Assembly (NCBI GenBank): GCA_002435335.1
Contig: DJMI01000106.1
Coordinates: 1,435 to 22,639 of the forward strand
Length of the DNA: 21,205 nt
Direction of reading: 5' to 3'
From: Nitrosomonas sp. UBA6494
GTDB taxonomy: Bacteria; Pseudomonadota; Gammaproteobacteria; Burkholderiales; Nitrosomonadaceae
Part shown: in pieces, positions 1-7,837 of the stretch
Position numbering within the stretch: position 1 is the stretch's first letter
How the letters are laid out: each line of letters begins with the position of its first letter
Program-made: the position numbers and the translations under genes
Notes under the pieces: generated by a model
What the model was told of the DNA's origin: nothing
Databases searched by the model: none
The model's input: only the letters and a program-made list of their open reading frames with translations

Positions 1-884
1 TGCAGTGCACTGGCATCGACACCACCGGTCAATACCTTGCCGGAAGCCGGTACTACCGTGTTATAGGCACGGGCCAATCGAGTGATCGAATCGAGCAATA
101 CCACAACGTCCTTTTTGTGTTCAACCAAGCGCTTGGCTTTTTCGATTACCATCTCCGCAACTTGTACATGCCGCATTGCCGATTCGTCAAAAGTCGATGA
201 AATCACTTCGCCGCGAACGGAGCGAATCATTTCGGTAACCTCTTCCGGGCGTTCATCGATCAATAACACCATCAAAATTACATCCGGATAGTTGGAGGCG
301 ATGGCATGCGCAATGTGTTGCAACATTACTGTCTTTCCGGATTTGGGACTTGCCACGAGCAATCCGCGTTGCCCTTTTCCGATTGGCGCAATGAGGTCGA
401 TGATGCGGCTGGTAATGTTTTCTTCCGCTTTGATGTCACGTTCGAGTATTAACCGTTCGTCGGGGAATAAGGGTGTCAAGTTCTCGAACAGAATTTTTTG
501 CTTAGAATTTTCCGGCGGTTCATTGTTGACCTTATCGACTTTAACTAAAGCAAAATAGCGCTCACCATCTTTCGGCGGGCGAATTTCGCCATCGACCGAA
601 TCACCGGTGTGTAAATTGAAGCGTCGGATTTGACTGGGTGAAACATAGATGTCGTCAGGCCCCGCAAGATACGATGTATCCGGTGACCGCAGGAAACCGA
701 AGCCGTCTTGCAATACCTCCAGTGTCCCATGCCCGTAAATGTTCTCGCCTTTACGCGCTTGATTTTTTAGCAACGCGAAAATCAAATCTTGCTTTCGCAT
801 TCGATTGGCACCGTCTATTTCGTTCTCGACGGCCATTTTTACTAATTCAGTTACATGTAAATTTTTAAGATCAGATAAGCGCAT
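1..884 (-). CDS. rho: Transcription termination factor Rho (C-terminal part cut off by the window edge)
   Basis: Rho is the hexameric RNA-dependent ATPase that ends transcription. The reading frame starts at an ATG at 884 and stays open to base 1, giving 294 residues of a protein usually about 420 long. It starts with the family N-terminus (MRLSDLKNLHV), then the cold-shock-like RNA-binding fold with the RNP1-like GFGFLRS stretch, then the ATPase domain with Walker A (SPKSGKT), the LIDERPEEV segment and Walker B (VVVLLDSITR). The Q- and R-loops lie past the edge. The gene follows trxA on the same strand 142 bp away, the trxA-rho order also known in E. coli. A GAG about 8 nt before the ATG is the only visible ribosome-binding signal. 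Identification is secure. Confidence 0.97.
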   Translation of the reverse strand, partial: MRLSDLKNLHVTELVKMAVENEIDGANRMRKQDLIFALLKNQARKGENIYGHGTLEVLQDGFGFLRSPDTSYLAGPDDIYVSPSQIRRFNLHTGDSVDGEIRPPKDGERYFALVKVDKVNNEPPENSKQKILFENLTPLFPDERLILERDIKAEENITSRIIDLIAPIGKGQRGLLVASPKSGKTVMLQHIAHAIASNYPDVILMVLLIDERPEEVTEMIRSVRGEVISSTFDESAMRHVQVAEMVIEKAKRLVEHKKDVVVLLDSITRLARAYNTVVPASGKVLTGGVDASAL

Positions 885-952
885 GAAAAAGCTCGTGAAA
901 AATAATGCTAAGTAAAAGAAACTAAACTGGAAGGAAATTGATTTCGGATGGG

Positions 953-958
953 ATTATA
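953..958 (-). promoter_or_regulatory. Candidate -10 box for rho
   Basis: Read on the minus strand this is a perfect TATAAT in the trxA-rho gap, about 70 nt before the rho ATG. No good -35 element is found 16-18 nt upstream, so the box is tentative. If used, it would give rho its own short leader in addition to read-through from trxA. Confidence 0.25.
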
Positions 959-1026
959 AAATTGGAAGTTGCGATTTCTTCGTTTATCTTAACTTACAAT
1001 TTCTATAAGCGACTAGGCTAGCGATT

Positions 1027-1353
1027 TCAAAGATGACTGTCAATAAATGCCGTTAATTGTGATTTTGATAAAGCACCGACTTTAGTCGCCTCGATATTGC
1101 CGCCTTTAAACAGCATCAGTGTCGGAATGCCGCGAATGCCGTATTTCTGTGGGGTCGATTGATTTTCATCGATATTCAGCTTTGCTACTTTCAGGCGATC
1201 GCCATATTCACTAGCAATTTCATCAAGTATCGGTGCGATCATTTTGCAGGGGCCGCACCATTCAGCCCAGTAATCAACTAAAACAGGAATAGATGACTGC
1301 AAAACTTCCGCATCAAAATTGGCATCAGTAACGTAATGTATATGCTGACTCAT
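1027..1353 (-). CDS. trxA: Thioredoxin 1
   Basis: A small cytosolic dithiol-disulfide oxidoreductase of 108 residues, the standard length. The redox motif WCGPC is at residues 32-36, in the usual sequence context (YWAEWCGPCK), and the cis-proline of the GIPT motif is at residue 77. The protein reduces ribonucleotide reductase, PAPS reductase and methionine sulfoxide reductases in the family. The start is supported by a GAGGA ribosome-binding site 5 nt before the ATG. It lies upstream of rho on the same strand and is divergent from the bepA-like gene, with 371 bp between them. No terminator is obvious after it, so some read-through into rho is plausible. Confidence 0.97.
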   Translation of the reverse strand: MSQHIHYVTDANFDAEVLQSSIPVLVDYWAEWCGPCKMIAPILDEIASEYGDRLKVAKLNIDENQSTPQKYGIRGIPTLMLFKGGNIEATKVGALSKSQLTAFIDSHL

Positions 1354-1386
1354 AAGATCCTCATTAAAATTAGTAAGTTGGGAAAC

Positions 1387-1420
1387 GCAAACCGGTATAG
1401 TATATCAACGACTGGTTTGC
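1387..1420. repeat. Inverted repeat upstream of trxA
   Basis: Arms GCAAACC (1387-1393) and GGTTTGC (1414-1420) pair perfectly across a 20-base spacer. The spacer contains a minus-strand TATACT (1399-1404), a reasonable -10 box for trxA, although no -35 is visible. An operator flanking the trxA promoter is possible. There is no direct evidence for a regulator. Confidence 0.3.
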
Positions 1421-1502
1421 AGAGAAGCTTGAAATAAAGCGCTAAAAGAATGGTATAAACAGTAATTGGTATGCTATAGAAAAATAACGAAAAAGGGAAG
1501 TG

Positions 1503-1627
1503 GCATTTAATTAAATGCGGTGATTCGAACTTAACGCATCGAATGTTCGACTAAACGCAGTCACGTGGCAAATAATATTTGATAATGTGTTCTAAGAAAT
1601 ATTTTCCAATTGGAATTAAGTGTACAC
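1503..1627. repeat. Cluster of perfect palindromes in the trxA/bepA divergent gap
   Basis: The 371-bp gap between trxA and the bepA-like gene has no gene. It holds three perfect palindromes in about 125 bp: a 16-mer centred on TTAATTAA (1503-1518), the 12-mer TTCCAATTGGAA (1604-1615) and the 8-mer GTGTACAC (1620-1627). Downstream, TTGACG (1633-1638) and TTTACT (1657-1662), 18 bp apart, could form a weak promoter for the plus-strand gene. The palindromes may be protein-binding sites. They differ from one another, so they are not copies of a single operator. Confidence 0.35.
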
Positions 1628-1724
1628 GGTGCTTGACGGTGAAGCGCCCGATACGCTTTACTTCGACAATTCATCATTTCAAAGTCCTGATATTTTATCC
1701 CGCTCAACTGCGGTTATTGTTTAA

Positions 1725-3245
1725 ATGCAGTCAATGACATTCGTCAATTTGTTTTTGATCATCGCACTATTGTTGCCAATCAATGGCAATGCACACGAAT
1801 TGCCCGATTTAGGCGATGTTTCACAAACCAGTATTACACCGCATCAGGAGCGGCAGTTGGGTTTGCGGATAATGCGGCAAATTCGGGCCGATCCAAGCTA
1901 CATGGATGATCCGGAAATTGCCAGTTATCTCAGCAATCTAGGAAATAAGCTTATCGCCAACTCTACCGAAGCCGCGCCCTACCAATCGTTCGAGTTTTTT
2001 GCGGTGCAGGAGCCATCGATCAATGCGTTTGCGTTACCCGGCGGATTCATGGGTTTTAACACCGGATTGATCATTGCGGCACAAAGCGAGTCCGAATTGG
2101 CTGCCGTGATGTCGCATGAGATCGCACATGTTACGCAAAAACACTTGGCACGCATGATCGCGGCGCAGAAATACGACATGATCAAGCACCTGGCAGCGCT
2201 GGCACTGGCGATCGCCGCGTCGCGCGCCAATCCGCAAGCAAGCCAAGCGGTTTTGATCGCTTCGCAAGCCAGCATGATTCAATCGAAATTGGATTTTACC
2301 CGCAACCATGAAAAGGAAGCCGATCGCATCGGATTGAATATTCTGTTAGATGCCGGTTTCGATCCTCAAGGCATGGTTACATTTTTTGAACGTCTGCAAA
2401 AATCCGGACGCTTTCATGAGAGCGGCGCGCCATCATATTTGCGTACCCATCCGATCACATATGAGCGAATTGCCGACATTCAAGGCCGCATCAGTGAAAT
2501 GCCTTACCGGCAGGTACCTGATAGTCTTGATTTTCTGCTGGTGCGGGCAAAACTGCGCGCCATGCAGGGCAAAGCACATGATACGGTAACTCAATTCAAA
2601 ACCCGTTTGAAAGAAAAGCGCTACAGTAATGAAATCGTAGAGCGCTTTGGTTATATTCACGCTCTTTTGCGCGACAAAAAACATAAGCAAGCTTATGCAG
2701 AGCTGGCGCATTTATATCAATTGCTGCAAGGCGGATCACAAACCTCGATGTTATCGGATCATCCATTAGGGAAAACCATACTCGTTGAACCGAGAACGGT
2801 GATTGGCGGTGCTATGATCGAAGCCTTGGCTGCAAAAGTTCAGCTTGCCTATGGAAAAATTGATGAAGCTTTGCTGACTTACAAAAATGCATTGAAAGTC
2901 TATCCCCAATATCGGGCGTTGATACACGGTTACGCGCAAGCACTCATTCAGCAGAAGCAAGTGGAAGCGGCGCTTGAATTCATCAGCAAACAATTGCAGT
3001 TTGCTCAGAACGATCCCAAGCTATATAGCTTGCAAGCGCAATGCTACGAGCTTTTAGGCGATAAAATGTTGGAACACCGCGCTCAAGCGGAAGTTTATTA
3101 CCAAAAGAATCACTACAAAGCAGCGGCCGATCAATTAAAAACTGCACTCAAATACGACAACGGTAACTTTTACCAACTTTCCAGTGTGGAAGCGCGGCTG
3201 AAACAAATACAAACTCTGATCGAAGAAGAGGAGAAGGAAAAATGA
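1725..3245 (+). CDS. bepA: BepA-like periplasmic M48 zinc metalloprotease with TPR repeats
   Basis: 506 residues, close to the roughly 490 of E. coli BepA, the periplasmic chaperone/protease that helps assemble or degrade outer-membrane proteins such as LptD. A hydrophobic signal peptide covers about residues 5-23 (cleavage near GNAHE). The zinc site is HEIAH at 131-135, with the third ligand in the KEAD motif (Glu198) and the conserved RTHP histidine at 242. The middle (IQSKLDFTRNHEKEAD) is the classic M48 pattern. The C-terminal half (about 260-500) is helical with TPR-like repeats. An in-frame TAA directly precedes the ATG, so it cannot start earlier, though the ATG at 1734 is an alternative start. 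No strong ribosome-binding site is seen. The gene stands alone, convergent with lplT. Confidence 0.9.
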   Translation: MQSMTFVNLFLIIALLLPINGNAHELPDLGDVSQTSITPHQERQLGLRIMRQIRADPSYMDDPEIASYLSNLGNKLIANSTEAAPYQSFEFFAVQEPSINAFALPGGFMGFNTGLIIAAQSESELAAVMSHEIAHVTQKHLARMIAAQKYDMIKHLAALALAIAASRANPQASQAVLIASQASMIQSKLDFTRNHEKEADRIGLNILLDAGFDPQGMVTFFERLQKSGRFHESGAPSYLRTHPITYERIADIQGRISEMPYRQVPDSLDFLLVRAKLRAMQGKAHDTVTQFKTRLKEKRYSNEIVERFGYIHALLRDKKHKQAYAELAHLYQLLQGGSQTSMLSDHPLGKTILVEPRTVIGGAMIEALAAKVQLAYGKIDEALLTYKNALKVYPQYRALIHGYAQALIQQKQVEAALEFISKQLQFAQNDPKLYSLQAQCYELLGDKMLEHRAQAEVYYQKNHYKAAADQLKTALKYDNGNFYQLSSVEARLKQIQTLIEEEEKEK

Positions 3246-3298
3246 TCGTGTCATTGTGATGGCTAATGTTTTTATCCAATCGCCATTAAATGCTGTTA

Positions 3299-4573
3299 TC
3301 AATGAATCTTCTTCTCACCGATCAAATGTAAAGAATCTTGCTTGCTTTGATTCGTCAAATGCCATTTTCTGATCAGCAACATGGTGATCGAAACGAAAGC
3401 ACCGAACGCGATTATGACGGTATAGATATGTACATCAAGCCATATTAATGCAGCATACATCAATAACATCACCAGAATGCTTAGATTTTCATTAAAGTTT
3501 TGCACCGCGATCGAATGTCCGGCTCCCATCAAAATATGGCCGCGATGCTGCAGCAGCGCGTTCATCGGCACGACAAAGAATCCGGCCAATCCCCCGATGA
3601 CTACCAATAAGACGAGAGCGATCCATAATTCGAAGACCAGCGTCATTGCCATTACCACGATCCCCATCGCAATCCCTAGCGGTATCACCTTCACCGACTG
3701 CCGCAGCGATATCCAGCGTGCTGCCAGCACTGCGCCGATCGCTATTCCCAAGGCCACTACGCCTTGTAATTGGGCGGCTTTATTCAGGGGATAATCCAGT
3801 GACATTTCGGCCCACTTCAGCACAATAAATTGCAACGTTGCTCCCGCCCCCCAAAACAATGTGGTTACTGCGAGCGAAATTTGTCCGAGTTTGTCCGACC
3901 ACAGCAATTTTACGCAATGACTAAATTCATGAACCAAATAAAAAGGATTCTTGTTCGGGATGCGATGATCGACGCCTGTATCGGGGATGTAGAGATTGAA
4001 AGTGGCTGCGATAGCATAGATGACAGCTATAAGCAAAATACCGCTCTCGAGTGCATTATCGATTCCGGTATCAATTATCGGAAAATCAAAGCCAAGCAAA
4101 AACTCAGCAACCGACGGTGTTATCAATACACCTCCCATGACTGTCCCCAATACAATAGACGCAACAGTCAGTCCTTCGATCCAACCATTGGCAATCACCA
4201 GTTTTTCCGCCGGCAGTAATTCTGTCAAAATACCGTATTTTGCCGGTGAGTAAGCGGCAGCGCCAAGTCCAACGACAGCATAGGCAGTGAGTGCAAAATA
4301 CTGATGTGTAGCCAGAAATAGCAATCCACAACCGACGATCTTGATAGTATTGCTGACAAACATGACGCGCCCTTTGGCCATAGAATCGGCAAAAGCACCG
4401 ACAAAGGGCGCCAAAATCACATAGAACAATACAAACACAAATTTCAGTATCGGGGTCAGATAGGCAGGTGCATGCAAATCGATTAACAGCGCAATTGCAA
4501 TAACAAGCAGTGCATTATCGGCAAGCGAAGAAAAAAACTGCGCTGCCATAATGGTATAAAAGCCGCGTCCCAA
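3299..4573 (-). CDS. lplT: Lysophospholipid transporter LplT (MFS)
   Basis: A 424-residue, roughly 12-segment membrane protein of the major facilitator family. The N-terminus (FYTIMAAQFFSSLADNALL) and the ADSMAKGRVM loop are typical of LplT, which moves lysophosphatidylethanolamine inward across the inner membrane so it can be re-acylated. The TTG at 4573 is preferred as start because AAGGA sits 6 nt upstream; the first in-frame ATG (4549) has no such site. It is slightly longer than the usual ~400 residues. The partner acyltransferase (aas), often fused or adjacent, is not in the window. The gene is divergent from alr. Only short, weak hairpins lie in the 53-bp gap to the facing bepA-like gene. 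Confidence 0.88.
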   Translation of the reverse strand: MGRGFYTIMAAQFFSSLADNALLVIAIALLIDLHAPAYLTPILKFVFVLFYVILAPFVGAFADSMAKGRVMFVSNTIKIVGCGLLFLATHQYFALTAYAVVGLGAAAYSPAKYGILTELLPAEKLVIANGWIEGLTVASIVLGTVMGGVLITPSVAEFLLGFDFPIIDTGIDNALESGILLIAVIYAIAATFNLYIPDTGVDHRIPNKNPFYLVHEFSHCVKLLWSDKLGQISLAVTTLFWGAGATLQFIVLKWAEMSLDYPLNKAAQLQGVVALGIAIGAVLAARWISLRQSVKVIPLGIAMGIVVMAMTLVFELWIALVLLVVIGGLAGFFVVPMNALLQHRGHILMGAGHSIAVQNFNENLSILVMLLMYAALIWLDVHIYTVIIAFGAFVSITMLLIRKWHLTNQSKQDSLHLIGEKKIH

Positions 4574-4804
4574 GTAAATTCCTTATTATGTTTCAATGTA
4601 TTGCATTAAGATCAAACAAGAGTGCTTTGTCGATCACTTTTTGACGGTTCATCCAATCAGAAACAGAATGCGTGCTTGTATGCTAACCAGGCCATCAAAT
4701 CGTTACTTCAAATGATTGTTGAAAAACGGATCTGCAAATTAGATTTGGATTATTATTAAATTCGCGAATAATACTCGCTTCAGCCCATTCTGAACATAAA
4801 ATTA

Positions 4805-5884
4805 ATGTCACGCCCAATACAAGCTTTTATCGATTCATCTGCGCTTACTCACAATCTTAATATCGTACGCCAATATGCACCACAAGCACGTATCATGGCC
4901 GTCCTCAAAGCCGATGCATACGGACACGGATTGCTGCAGGCAGCGCGTGCGTTAAAAGCGGCGGATGCATTTGCGCTACTGGAATTGGAGGCTGCGATTG
5001 CATTGCGCGATGCCGGTTTTTGTCAGCCGATCTTATTATTGGAAGGTTTCTTCTCGATGAAAGAATTGGCCGTGTTTGAGCAGTATCGACTGAGCGCGGT
5101 CGTGCATCATGACGAACAAGTTCTCATGATGTCCGCTTCCAAGCATCACCGATTGGACTTGTTCGTAAAAATTAATACCGGAATGAATCGGCTGGGGCTT
5201 GCGCCCAAGCAGCTCTCTTCGGTCATTGACAAGCTGACAGCACTGCAAGGTGTAAAAGGCATAACTTTGATGACACATTTTGCTTGTGCCGATGATCCGA
5301 AAGAAGAGGAAAATGTGCGACAACAGTTACAATGCTTTAAATCCATTACGCAAGGATACGATTATCCATGCTCTTTGGCCAATTCGGCGGCGATCGTTCG
5401 TTATCCGGAAACTCATGCCGCCTGGGTGCGCCCCGGTATTCTGTTGTATGGTGGCTCACCCGTTTTAGATAAAACTTCGCTAGAACTCGATTTGAAGCCG
5501 GCAATGACACTATATAGCACAATCATTGCCGTTCAACAGCTAAAAGCAGGAGACAGGGTAGGGTATGGCGGAGTTTTCAAAGCGGATCGTGCTATGCGGA
5601 TCGGCATTGTCGCATGCGGCTATGCCGATGGATATCCTCGTCATGCGCCCACAAATACTCCGATATTGATCAATAATCAACGCTCCAGGATTCTTGGAAG
5701 GGTTTCGATGGATATGCTGGCAGTTGATCTAACCGGCATTGATGGCGCCGGATTGAATAGTCCTGCCATTCTCTGGGGAGATGGGCTATCGGTGGACGAA
5801 GTGGCGCTACACGCGAATACCGTCAATTACGAGTTGCTTTGTGCACTGGCGCCTAGAGTAGAAAAAAGGCCGCTCCAAGATTGA
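4805..5884 (+). CDS. alr: Alanine racemase
   Basis: A PLP enzyme converting L- to D-alanine for peptidoglycan. 359 residues, the normal length. The PLP-binding lysine is Lys35 in AVLKADAYGHG, and the catalytic tyrosine of the second half is Tyr273 in CGYADGYPRH. The substrate/PLP pocket motif RVSMDML and the C-terminal NYELLCALAPRV are both present. The start has only a weak ribosome-binding site. The 230-bp gap to lplT has AT-rich inverted stretches (TATTATT 4751-4757 and AATAATA 4767-4773) and a weak TTGTTG/TAGATT pair (4716-4745), not called separately. The last ~20 bases of the gene form one arm of a terminator. The radA gene, which often follows alr in betaproteobacteria, is absent here. 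Confidence 0.96.
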   Translation: MSRPIQAFIDSSALTHNLNIVRQYAPQARIMAVLKADAYGHGLLQAARALKAADAFALLELEAAIALRDAGFCQPILLLEGFFSMKELAVFEQYRLSAVVHHDEQVLMMSASKHHRLDLFVKINTGMNRLGLAPKQLSSVIDKLTALQGVKGITLMTHFACADDPKEEENVRQQLQCFKSITQGYDYPCSLANSAAIVRYPETHAAWVRPGILLYGGSPVLDKTSLELDLKPAMTLYSTIIAVQQLKAGDRVGYGGVFKADRAMRIGIVACGYADGYPRHAPTNTPILINNQRSRILGRVSMDMLAVDLTGIDGAGLNSPAILWGDGLSVDEVALHANTVNYELLCALAPRVEKRPLQD

Positions 5885-5894
5885 AACGGCCTTT
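5862..5894 (-). terminator. Terminator overlapping the 3' end of alr, serving the facing isomerase gene
   Basis: A perfect 8-bp stem (AAAGGCCG 5865-5872 with CGGCCTTT 5887-5894) encloses a 14-base loop. Read on the minus strand it ends in a run of six T, so it is a good intrinsic terminator for the isomerase gene. Read on the plus strand the tail is only TTTGTGTT, so it would stop alr transcripts less well. The left arm and most of the loop are alr coding sequence; the alr TGA is 5882-5884. Confidence 0.75.
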
Positions 5895-5917
5895 GTGTTA
5901 CGCAATCGATGAAATGT

Positions 5918-6712
5918 TTATTCGACTTTCGCTTTACTACGCAACTCTTGTACCACAGTAGCAAACTCACGCTGCAATACACGTTGTTGAATGTTTGGCT
6001 TAACTTCTTCAAACGGAGGAACTGCCATTGGACGAATGTCCATCAGCTCGATCACATGCCAACCGAAATTGGTTTCTACCGGCTGATCAGTTCTGCCGCC
6101 CTTCGATAATTTCACCAACGCTTCGGCAAAAGGTCTGACATAAGCAGCCGGCGGACTCCAATTCAACTCGCCGCCATTTTCTTTACTGCCGTCATCCAGT
6201 GATTTCTCCGCGGCCAATTTGGCAAAATTTCCGCCTTTCTTCAGCTTGGCGATCACGTCTTTGGCTTCTTCCTCACTAGTTACGAGAATGTGCCGTGCTT
6301 TGTATTCCTTGTCGCCCATTTGCACTTTCAGAATATCGTATTCCTTGCGCAGAGTATCATCGCTGATCACGTTATGCTTGATGTAATCGGATTGATAAGC
6401 TCTTACCAAAACAGCTTGACGTGCAATTTCGAGTTGCGCGATGACTTCAGGGTCGCGATCCAAACCTTTTTTAATCGCTTCTTGCGTCAGAATTTCTTCG
6501 GCAATCAAGTTTTCCCGCAATGCTTTGCGCATTTCAGGGCCATCTTGCTGTCCTTGCGCCACATTCGCCTTAACCAATAATTCCAAACGCGATTGCGGAA
6601 TAGAAATGCCGTTCACTTTGGCCACAGAGCCCGCGGACTGAGCCTGGACCGACATCACATAAAAACTCAGTGCACTTATTAACATTACTTGTGAAAATTT
6701 CGTCAATCGCAT
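5918..6712 (-). CDS. Parvulin-type (PpiC) peptidyl-prolyl cis-trans isomerase, exported
   Basis: 264 residues. A signal peptide (hydrophobic residues 8-23, cleavage near VQAQS) sends it to the periplasm. An N-terminal helical SurA/PrsA-like chaperone region (about 28-130) precedes one parvulin domain (about 138-227) with the hallmarks KARHILV, GGELNW and TNFGWHVI. It would assist folding of exported and outer-membrane proteins. AGAGGAAA lies a few bases before the ATG, supporting the start. It is the last gene of the yciB-yciI-ppi run but is separated from yciI by 158 bp and has its own candidate promoter. In relatives a bolA gene often sits in this interval; none is present. Confidence 0.92.
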   Translation of the reverse strand: MRLTKFSQVMLISALSFYVMSVQAQSAGSVAKVNGISIPQSRLELLVKANVAQGQQDGPEMRKALRENLIAEEILTQEAIKKGLDRDPEVIAQLEIARQAVLVRAYQSDYIKHNVISDDTLRKEYDILKVQMGDKEYKARHILVTSEEEAKDVIAKLKKGGNFAKLAAEKSLDDGSKENGGELNWSPPAAYVRPFAEALVKLSKGGRTDQPVETNFGWHVIELMDIRPMAVPPFEEVKPNIQQRVLQREFATVVQELRSKAKVE

Positions 6713-6775
6713 GGAATTTCCTCTAATATGATTGGATAAAATGGCATTCTTCCGAATATCTATTAATTCGCCTGC

Positions 6776-6804
6776 AGTATACGCTTTAACTGAATCAACG
6801 TGAA
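6776..6804 (-). promoter_or_regulatory. Candidate sigma-70 promoter for the isomerase gene
   Basis: On the minus strand, TTCACG (6804-6799) and TATACT (6781-6776) are exactly 17 bp apart, about 64 nt before the isomerase ATG. Four and five of six positions match consensus. It would allow the isomerase to be expressed independently of yciB-yciI. Confidence 0.45.
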
Positions 6805-6870
6805 TCTTTAGCGCTCACACCAGTCGATAAAACTTAAGTTATACTGTGACCAAAATACGACAGTTGCCGG

Positions 6871-7176
6871 CTAAGCGGGAAAGACTTTTTTGAACGGTTT
6901 AACGCTAACCTGCCGATAAACGCCCGCACTAACATAGGGATCTGCGTTCGCCCAAGTTTGTGCTGCTTCTAAAGATTCAAATTCAGCAACAATTAAACTG
7001 CCAGAGAATCCCGCCGGTCCTGGATCGAGGCTATCAATTGCTGGATAAGGACCTGCCAAAATAAGTCGTCCTGCTTCTTGCAGTGCTTGAAGTCGTTTCA
7101 AGTGTTCACTTCGTACAGACAATCTTTTTTCCAAACTGTTCGGTGTATCTTCTCCATGAATTGCATATAACATCAT
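6871..7176 (-). CDS. yciI: YciI family protein
   Basis: 101 residues, a single ferredoxin-like YCII domain (MLYAIHGEDTP at the start, GPYPAID in the middle, ADPYVSAGVY near the end). The family is related to muconolactone isomerases and stress-response dabb proteins; its reaction is not established. The ATG at 7176 overlaps the TGA of yciB by 4 bases (ATGA), showing translational coupling, and GGGGAA lies just upstream; the ATG at 7173 is an equally possible start. The neighbour yciB is the usual partner. Confidence 0.9.
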   Translation of the reverse strand: MMLYAIHGEDTPNSLEKRLSVRSEHLKRLQALQEAGRLILAGPYPAIDSLDPGPAGFSGSLIVAEFESLEAAQTWANADPYVSAGVYRQVSVKPFKKVFPA

Positions 7177-7775
7177 CGTTCCCCGTTATTATTTTGATCA
7201 TTAGCTGCTGTAAGGTTTTCCTGTTCCCGCACTGTTTCTACGTGGGGTGATTGTTTTAAATATTTCCCGAGCCACAATACTTGAAGGATTATAAAGATAA
7301 GCATGATTCCGGTTGCGCCGAACAATTTGAACGTAACCCAGGTATCCAATGAAAAGCTAAATGCAACGAAAAGATTGATCAATCCCATAGATAGAAAAAA
7401 ACCGACCCAGCTTAGATTAAGTTTGTTCCACATTATTGCCGGCAGTTCCATTTGTTTTCCCAGCATTGCTTGAATCAGATTTTTCTCAAAAAAACATACG
7501 GAAATGAAAAGTGCGGCTGCCATCAGCCAATATAATACGGTCGGTTTCCACTTGATGAAGGTTTCATCTTGCGATACCAACGTTGCTCCACCGAAAATCA
7601 CAATGATGCCCAAATTAACCCACATCATTTTCTCGATGTGACGATGGCGCATCCAAAGCCAAACTATTTGGATCACGGTGGCTGCTATGGCAACGGCTGT
7701 TGCCCAAAAAATATCATACAGCTTAAAAGCCACAAAAAACAAAATAACGGGAAACAAATCGAATAATAATTTCAT
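7173..7775 (-). CDS. yciB: Inner-membrane spanning protein YciB (intracellular septation protein A family)
   Basis: 200 residues with about five to six hydrophobic helices, starting with the typical MKLLFDLFPVILFFVAFK. The motifs FIKWKPTVLYW and WNKLNLSWVGFF are characteristic of the YciB/IspA family, which acts at the inner membrane in envelope integrity and interacts with elongation and division proteins in E. coli. The last ~25 residues are polar and poorly conserved. It is the first gene of the yciB-yciI-ppi run; 62 bp separate it from the upstream rubredoxin reductase gene on the same strand. No strong ribosome-binding site is visible. Confidence 0.93.
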   Translation of the reverse strand: MKLLFDLFPVILFFVAFKLYDIFWATAVAIAATVIQIVWLWMRHRHIEKMMWVNLGIIVIFGGATLVSQDETFIKWKPTVLYWLMAAALFISVCFFEKNLIQAMLGKQMELPAIMWNKLNLSWVGFFLSMGLINLFVAFSFSLDTWVTFKLFGATGIMLIFIILQVLWLGKYLKQSPHVETVREQENLTAANDQNNNGER

Positions 7776-7837
7776 CGCTTTTATATGCCGTACTTACAAC
7801 GTCCATAAATCTATCATAATGAATGGAACGGTTTTAT

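Noticed and set aside
3830..4219. 129-codon frame on the plus strand
   Set aside because: Shadow of lplT; no ribosome-binding site or recognisable protein features.
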